From NCBI RefSeq assembly GCF_036014175.1, contig NZ_CP107917.1, positions 3,906,001-3,970,000 of the forward strand: a DNA stretch of 64,000 nt, in the 5' to 3' direction. The notes under the pieces were generated by a model. It had not been told where the DNA came from. It saw only the letters and a list, made by a program, of their open reading frames with translations, and did not search any database. Positions 54,197-62,356 of this stretch are shown piece by piece. Position 1 is the stretch's first letter; every line of letters begins with the position of its first letter. This DNA comes from Streptomyces sp. NBC_00443 (GTDB lineage Bacteria > Actinomycetota > Actinomycetes > Streptomycetales > Streptomycetaceae). Both the position numbers and the translations under genes were made by a program.

Positions 54197-55252
54197 ATGA
54201 CGCGGGTCTTCAGTGGGGTCAAGCCGACCGGGCATCTGACGCTGGGGAACTACCTGGGAGCCATGCGGCGGTGGGCTGCCGTCGATCAGCACCAGGCTGA
54301 CGCGCTGTTCTGCATCGTCGATCTGCACGCGCTGACCGTGGACCACGATCCGGCGCGAGTGCGCAGGCTCAGTCGTCAGGCGGCGACGCTGTTGCTGGCG
54401 GCGGGGCTGGATCCCCAGTTGTGCACCGTCTTCGTACAGAGTCATGTGGATGAGCACGCGCGGCTGTCGTATGTGCTGGAGTGCGTGGCCACGGACGGCG
54501 AGATGCGGCGGATGATCCAGTACAAGGAGAAGGCCGCGCGGGAGCGGGCGCGGGGCGGGAGTGTGCGGCTGTCGCTGCTCACGTATCCCGTACTGATGGC
54601 GGCGGACATCCTGGCGTACGGGACCGATGAGGTACCGGTCGGGGACGATCAGACGCAGCATGTGGAGCTCGCGCGGGATCTCGCGGTGCGGTTCAACCAG
54701 CGGTACGGGCATGCGTTCGTGGTGCCTCGGGCCACGCCTCCTCAGGTCGGAGCTCGGGTGATGAACCTGCAGGATCCGACGTCGAAGATGGGCAAGAGCG
54801 ACGACTCCGGGCCCGGGATCGTCTATCTGCTCGATGAGCCCGATGTGGTGCGGAAGAAGGTCATGCGGGCCGTGACCGACAGCGGGCGGGACGTCGTGTA
54901 CGACCGGGCCGCTCGGCCGGGAGTGGCGAATCTGCTGGAGATCCTCGCGGCCTGTACGGGTGGGAACCCATCGGAGCTGAGCGGTGTATATGAATCGTAT
55001 GGAGCTTTGAAGTCAGCGACCGCGGAGGCTGTGGTCGAGGTCCTCAGGCCCGTGCGGGAGAGGCACAGCGAGCTGTGCGCGGATCCTGGCTATGTGGAGG
55101 GGGTGCTGCGAGATGGTGCGGAGCGCGCTCGGGCGATGGCCCGGCCGGTCGTGGATGCCGCCTATCGCGCGATCGGGTTGCTGCCGGCGACTGCAGCTAC
55201 GGCTGCGACAGCGGCTGCCGATATCGGGGTGACTGCTGAGGTGCCTGCTTAG
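54197..55252 (+). CDS. trpS: Tryptophanyl-tRNA synthetase (auxiliary, trpRS1-like)
   Basis: 351-residue class I TrpRS. It begins MTRVFSGVKPTGHLTLGNYL, with HLTLGN as the HIGH-like motif (13-18), PVGDDQTQHVELARDLA and SKMGKSDDS as the KMSKS-like loop (about 195-203). ATG at 54197 follows AGGAGGTGGAG. In S. coelicolor the copy in this gene neighbourhood is trpRS1, the indolmycin-resistant auxiliary enzyme; resistance is not shown by this sequence. It is preceded by a tandem-Trp leader attenuator, so it is induced when charged Trp-tRNA is low. C-terminus has an Ala/Thr-rich tail. Confidence 0.93.
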   Translation: MTRVFSGVKPTGHLTLGNYLGAMRRWAAVDQHQADALFCIVDLHALTVDHDPARVRRLSRQAATLLLAAGLDPQLCTVFVQSHVDEHARLSYVLECVATDGEMRRMIQYKEKAARERARGGSVRLSLLTYPVLMAADILAYGTDEVPVGDDQTQHVELARDLAVRFNQRYGHAFVVPRATPPQVGARVMNLQDPTSKMGKSDDSGPGIVYLLDEPDVVRKKVMRAVTDSGRDVVYDRAARPGVANLLEILAACTGGNPSELSGVYESYGALKSATAEAVVEVLRPVRERHSELCADPGYVEGVLRDGAERARAMARPVVDAAYRAIGLLPATAATAATAAADIGVTAEVPA

Positions 55253-55263
55253 GGGGTGCGCTG

Positions 55264-55287
55264 GGCCGCCCCCGGAGTGGGGCGGCC
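55264..55287. terminator. Terminator between trpS and proC
   Basis: GGCCGCCCC (55264-55272) pairs with GGGGCGGCC (55279-55287) around a six-base loop. The two genes are convergent and their stops flank it. Confidence 0.85.
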
Positions 55288-55293
55288 GGCGCG

Positions 55294-56106
55294 TCAGGCG
55301 TTGTTTCCGGAGGCCAGCTCACGGCTGCGGTCACGGGCTGCTTCGAGGGCTGCGATGAGGGCGGCTCGCACGCCGTGGCTCTCGAGTTCGCGGATGGCGT
55401 TGATGGTGGTGCCGGCGGGGGACGTCACGTTCTCGCGGAGCTTGACGGGATGTTCGCCGCTGTCGCGGAGCATCGTCGCGGCGCCGATCGCGGACTGGAC
55501 GATCAGGTCGTGCGCCTTGTCACGGGGCAGGCCGAGAAGAATGCCGGCGTCGGTCATGGCTTCGACCAGGTAGAAGAAGTACGCCGGGCCGGAGCCGGAG
55601 AGGGCGGTGCAGGCGTCCTGCTGGGACTCGGGGACGCGCAGCGTCTTGCCCACGGAGCCGAAGATCTCCTCGGCATGGGTGAGGTCGGCTTCGCTGGCGT
55701 GGCTGCCGGCGGAGATGACGGACATTGCCTCGTCGACGAGGGCGGGTGTGTTCGTCATGACGCGGACGACCGGGGTGCCGGCGGCGAGGCGGGACTCGAA
55801 GAAGGAGGTGGGGATGCCTGCGGCTCCGCTGATGACCAGGCGGTCGGCGGGGACGTGCGGGGCGAGTTCGTCGAGGAGGGTGCCCATGTCCTGCGGCTTG
55901 ACCGTGAGGATCAGGGTGTCGGCGGTCTTGGCGGCTTCCGCGTTGGTGACCGGGGTGACTCCGTGGCGGGCACGGAGTTCTTCGGCTCGTTCCGCGCGGC
56001 GGGCCGTCACCAGGAGGTCGGCCGGCGCCCACCCGCCGCGGATCATTCCGCTGAGCAGGGCTTCGCCGATCTTGCCGGTGCCGAGGACTGCGACTTTCTG
56101 GGTCAT
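55294..56106 (-). CDS. proC: Pyrroline-5-carboxylate reductase
   Basis: 270-residue P5C reductase, last step of proline synthesis using NAD(P)H. VAVLGTGKIGEALLSGMI is the dinucleotide loop (about 4-21), ILTVKPQDM the second, and the P5CR dimerisation signature is LSGSGPAYFFYLVEAMTDAG (about 170-189), with DLIVQSAIGAATML and LRENVTSPAGTT following. ATG at 56106. Single gene, convergent with trpS. Confidence 0.96.
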   Translation of the reverse strand: MTQKVAVLGTGKIGEALLSGMIRGGWAPADLLVTARRAERAEELRARHGVTPVTNAEAAKTADTLILTVKPQDMGTLLDELAPHVPADRLVISGAAGIPTSFFESRLAAGTPVVRVMTNTPALVDEAMSVISAGSHASEADLTHAEEIFGSVGKTLRVPESQQDACTALSGSGPAYFFYLVEAMTDAGILLGLPRDKAHDLIVQSAIGAATMLRDSGEHPVKLRENVTSPAGTTINAIRELESHGVRAALIAALEAARDRSRELASGNNA

Positions 56107-56238
56107 TGGCTGGGGTGCCCTCCGGAGGTTGCGTTGTCCGGGTTCATCCTCCCACCAGGGGCACCGTTCGAGGTGGCGAGTCCAGTGGGCGGACGGGGCC
56201 GGACGGACGGGCCGGACACCGGGCCCGGCCCTCGGCGG

Positions 56239-57030
56239 TCATGCCGTCCTGCGTCGCAGGGTCGCCGCGCCCAGGCACAGGACCAGCAGGGCACAGCCCG
56301 CCACGATCAGGGCGTCGCGTACGAAGGTGGCGGTCATGTCGGTGTGCTTGAGGACCTCATTCATGCCGTCGACCGCGTAGGACATGGGGAGGACGTTGGA
56401 GATGGCCTCGAGAGCGGGGTGCATGTTGTCGCGGGGAGTGAAGAGGCCGCAGAGGAGGAGTTGGGGGAAGATCACGGCCGGCATGAACTGGACGGCCTGG
56501 AATTCGGAGGCCGCGAATGCCGAGACGAAGAGACCGAGCGCGGTGCCGAGCAGTGCGTCGAGCAGCGCCACGAGCAGGAGCAGCCAGGGGCTGCCGGTGA
56601 CGTCGAGGCCGAGGAACCACAGGGCGAGTCCGGTCGCCAGGGCGGACTGGATGATCGCGAGGGTGCCGAAGGCAAGGGCGTAGCCGGCGATCAAATCTCC
56701 CTTGCCGAGGGGCATGGCGAGGAGGCGTTCGAGGGTCCCCGAGGTGCGTTCGCGCAGGGTGGCGATGGAGGTGACCAGGAACATCGTGATCAGCGGGAAG
56801 ATCCCGAGGAGCGAGGCGCCGATGTTGTCGAAGGTGCGCGGGCTGCCGTCGAAGACGTAGCGCAGCAGGAACAGCATCACGCAGGGGATGAGGACCAGCA
56901 GCGCGATGGTGCGCGGGTCGTGGCGGAGCTGGCGCAGGACGCGGGCAGCGGTGGCGGTTGTGCGGGCGAGGCTCAGGGCTCCGGTGGGGGCCGGCCGGAG
57001 CGTGGTGGTGGTGCTCGTCGTCGTGGTCAT
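56239..57030 (-). CDS. ABC-2 type transporter permease
   Basis: 263-residue membrane permease with six predicted helices, e.g. TIALLVLIPCVMLFLLRYVF (about 42-61), IFPLITMFLVTSIATLRER, AIIQSALATGLALWFLGL. The ERTSGTLERLLAMPL motif is the ABC-2 coupling helix, and QAVQFMPAVIFPQLLLCGLF is characteristic of the DrrB/YadH-type group. ATG at 57030 (MTTTTSTTTT) overlaps the upstream ATPase stop by four bases. Likely a drug or lipid exporter of the DrrAB kind; substrate unknown. Confidence 0.9.
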   Translation of the reverse strand: MTTTTSTTTTLRPAPTGALSLARTTATAARVLRQLRHDPRTIALLVLIPCVMLFLLRYVFDGSPRTFDNIGASLLGIFPLITMFLVTSIATLRERTSGTLERLLAMPLGKGDLIAGYALAFGTLAIIQSALATGLALWFLGLDVTGSPWLLLLVALLDALLGTALGLFVSAFAASEFQAVQFMPAVIFPQLLLCGLFTPRDNMHPALEAISNVLPMSYAVDGMNEVLKHTDMTATFVRDALIVAGCALLVLCLGAATLRRRTA

Positions 57031-57830
57031 CGCGTGGTCTCCTTCGCGCGGGCGGCCTCGGTCGCCTCGTCGACCAGGTGCAGGAAGGCCGCCTCGACCG
57101 TCTCTGCCTGCGTACGGGTGCGGAGGGCGTCCGGGGTGTCGTCGGCGAGGATCTGGCCCTCGCGCATCAGAAGGAGGCGGTGGCACCGCTCGGCTTCGTC
57201 CATGACGTGGGAGGAGATGAGGAGGGTGGCGTTGCGGGAGGCCGCGATGTCGTGGAAGAGGCTCCAGAGGTCGCGGCGCAGGACCGGGTCCAGGCCGACC
57301 GTAGGTTCGTCCAGGACGAGGAGTTCGGGGGTGCCGAGGAGGGCGACCGCCAGGGAGACGCGGCTGCGCTGGCCGCCGGAGAGGTTGCCGGCAAGCGAGT
57401 CGGCGTGGCTGGTGAGGTCGACGTCGGCGATGGCACGGGTGACGTTCTCGTGGCGTCGGTCGGCTGCCGCGTGGCCGGGGTCGAGGATCGCGGCGAAGTA
57501 GGCGAGGTTCTGGCGGACCGTCAGGTCCGCGTAGACGGAGGGGGCTTGGGTGACGTAGCCGATACGAGTGCGCAGGGTGGGGTGGCCTGCGGGGCTGCCG
57601 AGCACGTCGAGGGTGCCGGTGACCTTGGCCTGGGTGCCGACGATCGCCCGCATGAGGGTGGTCTTGCCGCAGCCGGATGGGCCTAGCAGGCCGGTGATCT
57701 GGCCGCGCGGGACGGTGAAGCCGAGGTCGCGGAGGACCTGGCGGGTGCCACGTACGACGTTCAGGGCCTCGGCTCGGATGGCGGGGGCGTCGGGTGGTGG
57801 GTCGGAGCGGGCGGACGAATAATTCATCAT
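57027..57830 (-). CDS. ABC transporter ATP-binding protein
   Basis: 267-residue ATPase partner of the ABC-2 permease. Walker A GPSGCGKTT (about 51-59), Q loop YVTQAPS, signature LSGGQRSRVSLA, Walker B LLVLDEPTVGLDP and switch His in ISSHVMDEAE. Two ATGs are adjacent (57830, 57827) and no SD precedes them; the start sits in an AT-rich palindrome (57822-57839), so the message is likely leaderless or the start is uncertain. An open upstream extension (to 57866) was rejected. Confidence 0.9.
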   Translation of the reverse strand: MMNYSSARSDPPPDAPAIRAEALNVVRGTRQVLRDLGFTVPRGQITGLLGPSGCGKTTLMRAIVGTQAKVTGTLDVLGSPAGHPTLRTRIGYVTQAPSVYADLTVRQNLAYFAAILDPGHAAADRRHENVTRAIADVDLTSHADSLAGNLSGGQRSRVSLAVALLGTPELLVLDEPTVGLDPVLRRDLWSLFHDIAASRNATLLISSHVMDEAERCHRLLLMREGQILADDTPDALRTRTQAETVEAAFLHLVDEATEAARAKETTR

Positions 57831-57839
57831 GTGATGAAT
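57822..57839. promoter_or_regulatory. AT-rich palindrome at the ABC operon start
   Basis: ATTCATCA (57822-57829), a TG spacer, then TGATGAAT (57832-57839): eight-bp perfect half sites. It is an AT island in GC-rich DNA that overlaps both candidate start codons, so it is likely the repressor operator of the exporter operon. The regulator gene is not in sight. Confidence 0.65.
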
Positions 57840-58088
57840 AATCCTCTGGCCGGGCTGCGGCGTCAAGCGCCGGGGAGGACTGGGGAGCGCCGGCGCTCGG
57901 GCGCGGGTGGGGTGCGTGCGGGGGCGGGCACCCGCGGGTGACGGGGTCAGCTACCCGTTGGGGGAAGGAGCTCACCCCCGTGCCGCAGGGGCCAGGGCAC
58001 ACAAGGCGCCCGCCCACGCCGGATCGGGGCGGGGCGGGCGGGAGGAGGGCCGTGGCCGACGGTCGCTGGTCGCTGGTCGGTGAGGGGG

Positions 58089-58859
58089 TCAGGAGGTGGT
58101 GGCGAGGAGGAGATCGACGTCGTAGGTCTCTTCGATGAGTCCGTCCGGGAAGGTGTCGAGGAGGAGCTTCTTTTCCTCGGTGAGGAAGGCGGTGCTCGCC
58201 TCCGTGCCGTGGACCAGGAAGAGCGAGTGGCTGCCGAGGTTCGCGAGGTGCGTGTCGATGGGGACGCGGCGGCTCCAGCGGACCTTGTGACCGGTGAAGT
58301 CAAGGAGGCCGGTGGGGTCGGAGAGGGCGGCTCGGGCGCCGCTGCCGTTCTGCTCGACTGCGGGGTGGGCGCCGAAGCTGCGCTCGATACGGACTGCCTG
58401 TGCGGCGTGCCAAGGGATGTCGAGCGGGGTGGTGTTCCACCACAGGGCGAGTGCGCCGCCGGGCCGCAGCACGCGGAGGGCCTCCGGCACCGAGTGGGTG
58501 GGGTCGGTCCAGTGCCAGGCCTGGGCGTAGGTGAGGAAGTCGACGGAGGCTGCGGCCAGGGGGAGGGCGTTGCCGTTGCCGCGGACGATCGGTACGTCGG
58601 GGTGGGTGCGGCGGAACTGGGCCGCCATGCCGTCGCCGGGCTCGACGGCCAGGACGGCAGCGCCGCGCTGTCGTAGGAGCTCGGTGGCAATGCCGGTGCC
58701 CGCGCCCACGTCCACGACGCGCGCGCCGGTGAGGGAGCGGCCGGCCAGCTCTTCGATCGCGTCGAAGAGGGCGGGTGGGTAGGAGGGGCGGTTCGCGGCG
58801 TACTGGGCTGCGGCCGCGTTGAAGGAACGGGCTCGGTCACCGTGGGAAGGGGCCGTCAT
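58089..58859 (-). CDS. Class I SAM-dependent methyltransferase (type 11)
   Basis: 256-residue methyltransferase. SAM motif I is VVDVGAGTGIATELL (about 48-62), acidic end AVEPGDGMA, motif II FLTYAQAWHWTDP and motif III LRVLRPGGALALWW, matching the Methyltransf_11 family (YcgJ-like). The leading AAQYAANRPSYPPALFD is common to this group. ATG at 58859. Substrate is not predictable. Stands alone between the ABC operon and a small membrane protein gene. Confidence 0.9.
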   Translation of the reverse strand: MTAPSHGDRARSFNAAAAQYAANRPSYPPALFDAIEELAGRSLTGARVVDVGAGTGIATELLRQRGAAVLAVEPGDGMAAQFRRTHPDVPIVRGNGNALPLAAASVDFLTYAQAWHWTDPTHSVPEALRVLRPGGALALWWNTTPLDIPWHAAQAVRIERSFGAHPAVEQNGSGARAALSDPTGLLDFTGHKVRWSRRVPIDTHLANLGSHSLFLVHGTEASTAFLTEEKKLLLDTFPDGLIEETYDVDLLLATTS

Positions 58860-58980
58860 ACGGCCATGGTGGCCTTGGTCGGTGCGGTAGGCACCGATTT
58901 TTCCGGGAGGAGGCAGGCTGCGCACCCCGCGCAGCGACCGGTGGGAGGTGGTCGGAGGTGCCGGTCCCCCTCCCCCCTCG

Positions 58981-59484
58981 CTACCCGCGGCGGCGCTTCT
59001 TCGCTGGGTTGCCCGTGCGGCGGGTGGTGCGGTTCTCGTGCAGTTTGCGGGCCGTCTCGTATTCCTCGCGGTGGAGTTTCTCGCCGGGGGCCTCGGTGAG
59101 GGAGCGGAAGAAGTAGGCGAGGAGGGAGCCGACGAAGCCGATGGTCAGGAGCCCACGGAGGGAAGCCTGGCGGTCGGGGTCGGGGCGCTTGGTGAAGCCG
59201 TCCCAGGTGTGGCGGAAGGCGAGGGCGCTGCAGACCGCGAACATCACGACCATCAGGAGGGTGACGAAGCTGCCGATGTCGGCGATCTGGATCCCTTGGT
59301 AGGCGAAGCGCAGCATCAGGCAGGAGGCGGCCGCGGTGGCGAGGGAGCCGGCGGACACCGCGATGCGGCGGGCGGTGTAGCCGTTGTCGTGGTCGACCCA
59401 GGTGGTGCCGAAGAAGCGCAGGGGGTCGGGGCGGGGGCCCGTGGAGCCCGCGGGGGTGTCCGGGGTGCCGTTCGTCTCGCTCAC
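58981..59484 (-). CDS. Small multi-pass membrane protein
   Basis: 167-residue protein, GTG at 59484 (VSETNGTPDTPAGSTGPRPD). Three predicted TM helices: AVSAGSLATAAASCLMLRFA (about 42-63), FVTLLMVVMFAVCSALAF (about 72-90) and LLTIGFVGSLLAYFFRSL (about 112-129). The C-terminus is charged (TEAPGEKLHREEYETARKL). Annotated in other Streptomyces as a putative EamA-like or membrane protein, which I would not support from this length. Function unknown. Confidence 0.7.
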   Translation of the reverse strand: MSETNGTPDTPAGSTGPRPDPLRFFGTTWVDHDNGYTARRIAVSAGSLATAAASCLMLRFAYQGIQIADIGSFVTLLMVVMFAVCSALAFRHTWDGFTKRPDPDRQASLRGLLTIGFVGSLLAYFFRSLTEAPGEKLHREEYETARKLHENRTTRRTGNPAKKRRRG

Positions 59485-59619
59485 GCGTCGATTATGGCTC
59501 CGGCCCGGCCGCGGGCTCCGTACGGGCTCCCGCATACCGGGAACTGTTGTGATCGGGATCAGCATGGACGGGCGCCGTCGTCGCGTCCTGTCCTCACCGG
59601 CGCTCTCGGCGCCGGTCGG

Positions 59620-59952
59620 TCACGATGAGCAGCGGGGGCGGACGTAGCCGTCGCTGCCTGTCCTGACGTAGGCGTCCGAGACGTACTCGCCGCTGGCGAT
59701 GCTGTCCCAGATGTTCGTCGTGCCGTACGGGCCCGTCACGCGCGTGCCCGGCGTCTGGCAGTAGATCGCGACCCGGATTCCTTCGGACAGGACCTTGATG
59801 ATCGGGTAGCTGGTGCCGGGGCCGCTGCGGACGTTGAGACGGACGCCCGGCGCGACCGGGTAGTAGGGCACGGCCGCGGCCGCCATCGTGACGGCTTCAT
59901 CCGAGGCCGTTTCCTCGCCGCCGTCCAGCAATTCGACACGGTCAACAGACAT
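59620..59952 (-). CDS. SH3-domain protein without signal peptide
   Basis: 110-residue protein. After 25 acidic residues (MSVDRVELLDGGEETASDEA) comes one SH3b/SH3_3 fold: VAPGVRLNVRSGPGTSYPIIKVLSEGIR split over about 32-60, with YVSDAYVRTGSDGYVRPRC at the end. SH3b usually binds peptidoglycan outside the cell, but no Sec signal or TM is seen. Two Cys (about 64 and 108) could bond. It is next to a PQQ-repeat kinase on the opposite strand. Either it is exported by another route, or it acts inside; not known. Confidence 0.75.
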   Translation of the reverse strand: MSVDRVELLDGGEETASDEAVTMAAAAVPYYPVAPGVRLNVRSGPGTSYPIIKVLSEGIRVAIYCQTPGTRVTGPYGTTNIWDSIASGEYVSDAYVRTGSDGYVRPRCSS

Positions 59953-60133
59953 ATGACTTCCCCCCGTTGATCCCCATGACCGTCATGGGGTCCCGTTGAT
60001 TCCCCTAAATCACGCCATGAAACAGAAGTTCACAACTCGAACGCGGAGACTAGCAAGCCGCCTCTGTCTCGTACGAGTCATCGACTAGGCTCCGTGCGTC
60101 GCGCGCGCGGACGAACAGCACGGGGGTGGTTCC

Positions 60134-62275
60134 ATGGCGCCACAGCAGAACGCCGGAGCGGGCGCGGAAGCGGAACTTCCCGAGTACGCCGGTCACTACC
60201 GTCTGGAATCCCACCTGGGGTCCGGCGGCATGGGCGTCGTGCATCTCGCGCGGAGCACGTCGGGCATGCAGCTCGCCGTGAAGGTCGTGCATGCCGAGTT
60301 CGCGAAGGATCCCGAGTTCAGGGGGCGGTTCCGGCAGGAGGTGGGGGCGGCTCGCAGGGTGAGCGGGGCTTTTACCGCGCCGGTGGTGGACGCCGATCCG
60401 GAGGCCGAACGGCCCTGGATGGCCACGCTGTTCATCCCCGGGCCGACCCTCTCCGACCAGGTGAAGCGGAACGGGCCGATGGCGCCGGCGCAGTTGCGGC
60501 AGCTGATGGCCGGGCTGGCGGAGGCGCTGCGCGACATCCACCGGGTCGGGGTGGTGCACCGGGACCTCAAGCCCAGCAATGTACTGCTCGCCGAGGACGG
60601 GCCGAAGGTCATCGACTTCGGCATTTCTCGGCCAAAGGACAGCGAACTGCGCACCGAGACGGGGAAGTTGATCGGCACGCCGCCGTTCATGGCGCCCGAG
60701 CAGTTCCGGCGACCGCGGGAAGTCGGGCCGGCCGCCGACATCTTCGCGCTGGGGTCCGTGATGGTGCATGCGGCCACGGGACGAGGGCCGTTCGACTCCG
60801 ACAGCCCGTACGTCGTCGCCTACCAGGTCGTCCATGACGAGCCGGACCTGACCGGCGTACCGGAGAATCTCGCGCCGCTCATCGGGCGGTGTCTCGCCAA
60901 GGAGCCCGAGGACCGTCCCACGCCGGACGAGTTGATGCGGGAGCTGCGCGCGGTGGCGGCCTCGTACGACACACAGGCGTTCATACCGGCGCAGCGCACG
61001 GGGGATTCGCCGCAGCCGGAGCGGGGTTCCGAGGAGCCGAAGCCAGAGCGGGAGCCAGAGCCAGGGCCGGCGGCGACGAGAGGGCGCCTGCTCAAGCGGG
61101 CAGCGCTTGTGGCAGTGGCCCTGGCCTTGGTCGCCGTCGGCGGAGTCGCCGCAGTGCAGCTCATGGACAGTGTCCCCGCAGCGCATCCGAGCAGGAGCGG
61201 GAGCGGGAGCGATGGAGCATCCTCCGCGGCGGCGCGGTTCGAGCCCTGGGCCGTCAAGCCAGCGCCGCAGGGGAAGGGCCTGCCCAGATGCACGTACGAA
61301 AGACCCAGACTGCTGTGTACACAGCTGGGGCTGATCAGTTCACTCGATCCCACGGACGGCAGCGTGCTGTGGCGGCATGACCTGGACAAGGGCGATTCAC
61401 CCGAAGGCCCGCCAACTCTCTCCGGTGGGCTGGCGCATGTGCTGACGCACGCCGGCAGGCGGCTGGAGGCGCTCGATCCCGCGACGGGCAAGTCACGGTG
61501 GCGGCTGGACATCTCCGCGTACCGGGGATTCCGGTTCGCGGGCGGCATGCTGCTGCTCAGCGGTGCCGACGGGCAGATGACCGGTGTCGACAGCGCGTCC
61601 GGCGAGACGAAGTGGTCGCGGGGGATCCCGGGTCTGAGCGATGCGTACGTCGTGTCGTTCCCGAAGAGCCCGTGGGTTCTCGTGTCGAGTACGTCCGCCG
61701 ACGGGGACCGGACGCGAGTCGTCGCAGTCGATCCGAGTACGGGGGATGTGCGCTGGGACGTACGACTCGACGGCGGTCTGACTCCCGTCGGGGTCACCGG
61801 CGGCGATGTGTTCTTCCTTGCGGGCGGCGGCGACTACGGCGAGGCGAAGGCCGTGGTCCGCTACAGCCCGGAGAACGGAGCCACACGGCGCGTGGACTTG
61901 CCTGTGCCGGTCGTCCAGGCGCAGGCCGGAGCGCACGGAGGGGTGGTCTATCTCCTGGGCACCGGCGGGTCACTGGTGGCGGTCGACACACGTGCGGGCA
62001 AGCAGCTGTGGTCGCTGGAGACAACCGTGAGCCAAGGCTCGGCCCCCGTCTCGGACGGCCGGCGCGTGTACTTCACCGCCGCCGACGGACGGCTGCTGGC
62101 CGTCGACGCCGCCGAGGGAAGGCTCCTCGGCCAGACGCCCCCACGCCTCAGCGCGAACTCCGCGGAGGCCACAGCCGCGTTGCCCACGCCTGGCCTGGGC
62201 GACGGCGGCATCTACGCCACCGCCCCCGACGGCACCGTCTTCGCCGTGGACGCGCGTACCCCGTCCGCCTGGTGA
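60134..62275 (+). CDS. Ser/Thr protein kinase with extracytoplasmic PQQ-repeat propeller
   Basis: 713-residue receptor kinase. Cytoplasmic kinase (about 20-275): GSGGMGVV (29-36), Lys50, HRDLKPSN (142-149), DFG 161-163, and PFMAPEQF. After an acidic/Pro linker, one TM helix (about 315-338: ALVAVALALVAVGGVAAVQL) leads to an outside domain of PQQ/WD-like repeats (about 375-713), each with GS/GK...LW/RW units such as PTDGSVLWRHDL, DPATGKSRWRL, SGETKWSRG. A sensor that binds an outside ligand through the beta-propeller is a fair inference. ATG at 60134. Intergenic to ilvD is 81 bases. Confidence 0.92.
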   Translation: MAPQQNAGAGAEAELPEYAGHYRLESHLGSGGMGVVHLARSTSGMQLAVKVVHAEFAKDPEFRGRFRQEVGAARRVSGAFTAPVVDADPEAERPWMATLFIPGPTLSDQVKRNGPMAPAQLRQLMAGLAEALRDIHRVGVVHRDLKPSNVLLAEDGPKVIDFGISRPKDSELRTETGKLIGTPPFMAPEQFRRPREVGPAADIFALGSVMVHAATGRGPFDSDSPYVVAYQVVHDEPDLTGVPENLAPLIGRCLAKEPEDRPTPDELMRELRAVAASYDTQAFIPAQRTGDSPQPERGSEEPKPEREPEPGPAATRGRLLKRAALVAVALALVAVGGVAAVQLMDSVPAAHPSRSGSGSDGASSAAARFEPWAVKPAPQGKGLPRCTYERPRLLCTQLGLISSLDPTDGSVLWRHDLDKGDSPEGPPTLSGGLAHVLTHAGRRLEALDPATGKSRWRLDISAYRGFRFAGGMLLLSGADGQMTGVDSASGETKWSRGIPGLSDAYVVSFPKSPWVLVSSTSADGDRTRVVAVDPSTGDVRWDVRLDGGLTPVGVTGGDVFFLAGGGDYGEAKAVVRYSPENGATRRVDLPVPVVQAQAGAHGGVVYLLGTGGSLVAVDTRAGKQLWSLETTVSQGSAPVSDGRRVYFTAADGRLLAVDAAEGRLLGQTPPRLSANSAEATAALPTPGLGDGGIYATAPDGTVFAVDARTPSAW

Positions 62276-62356
62276 CGGCGGAGGGGCCGCCTCCGAAGAG
62301 ACGGCCCTCAGGAACCCTCGTACACCTGCCGGCCCTTCAGGGGCCCTTGGCGGGGC

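Noticed and set aside
56239..58017. 592-residue fusion frame over the ABC operon
   Set aside because: Its first half is a shadow of the ATPase gene; permease and ATPase are separate genes with a four-base overlap.
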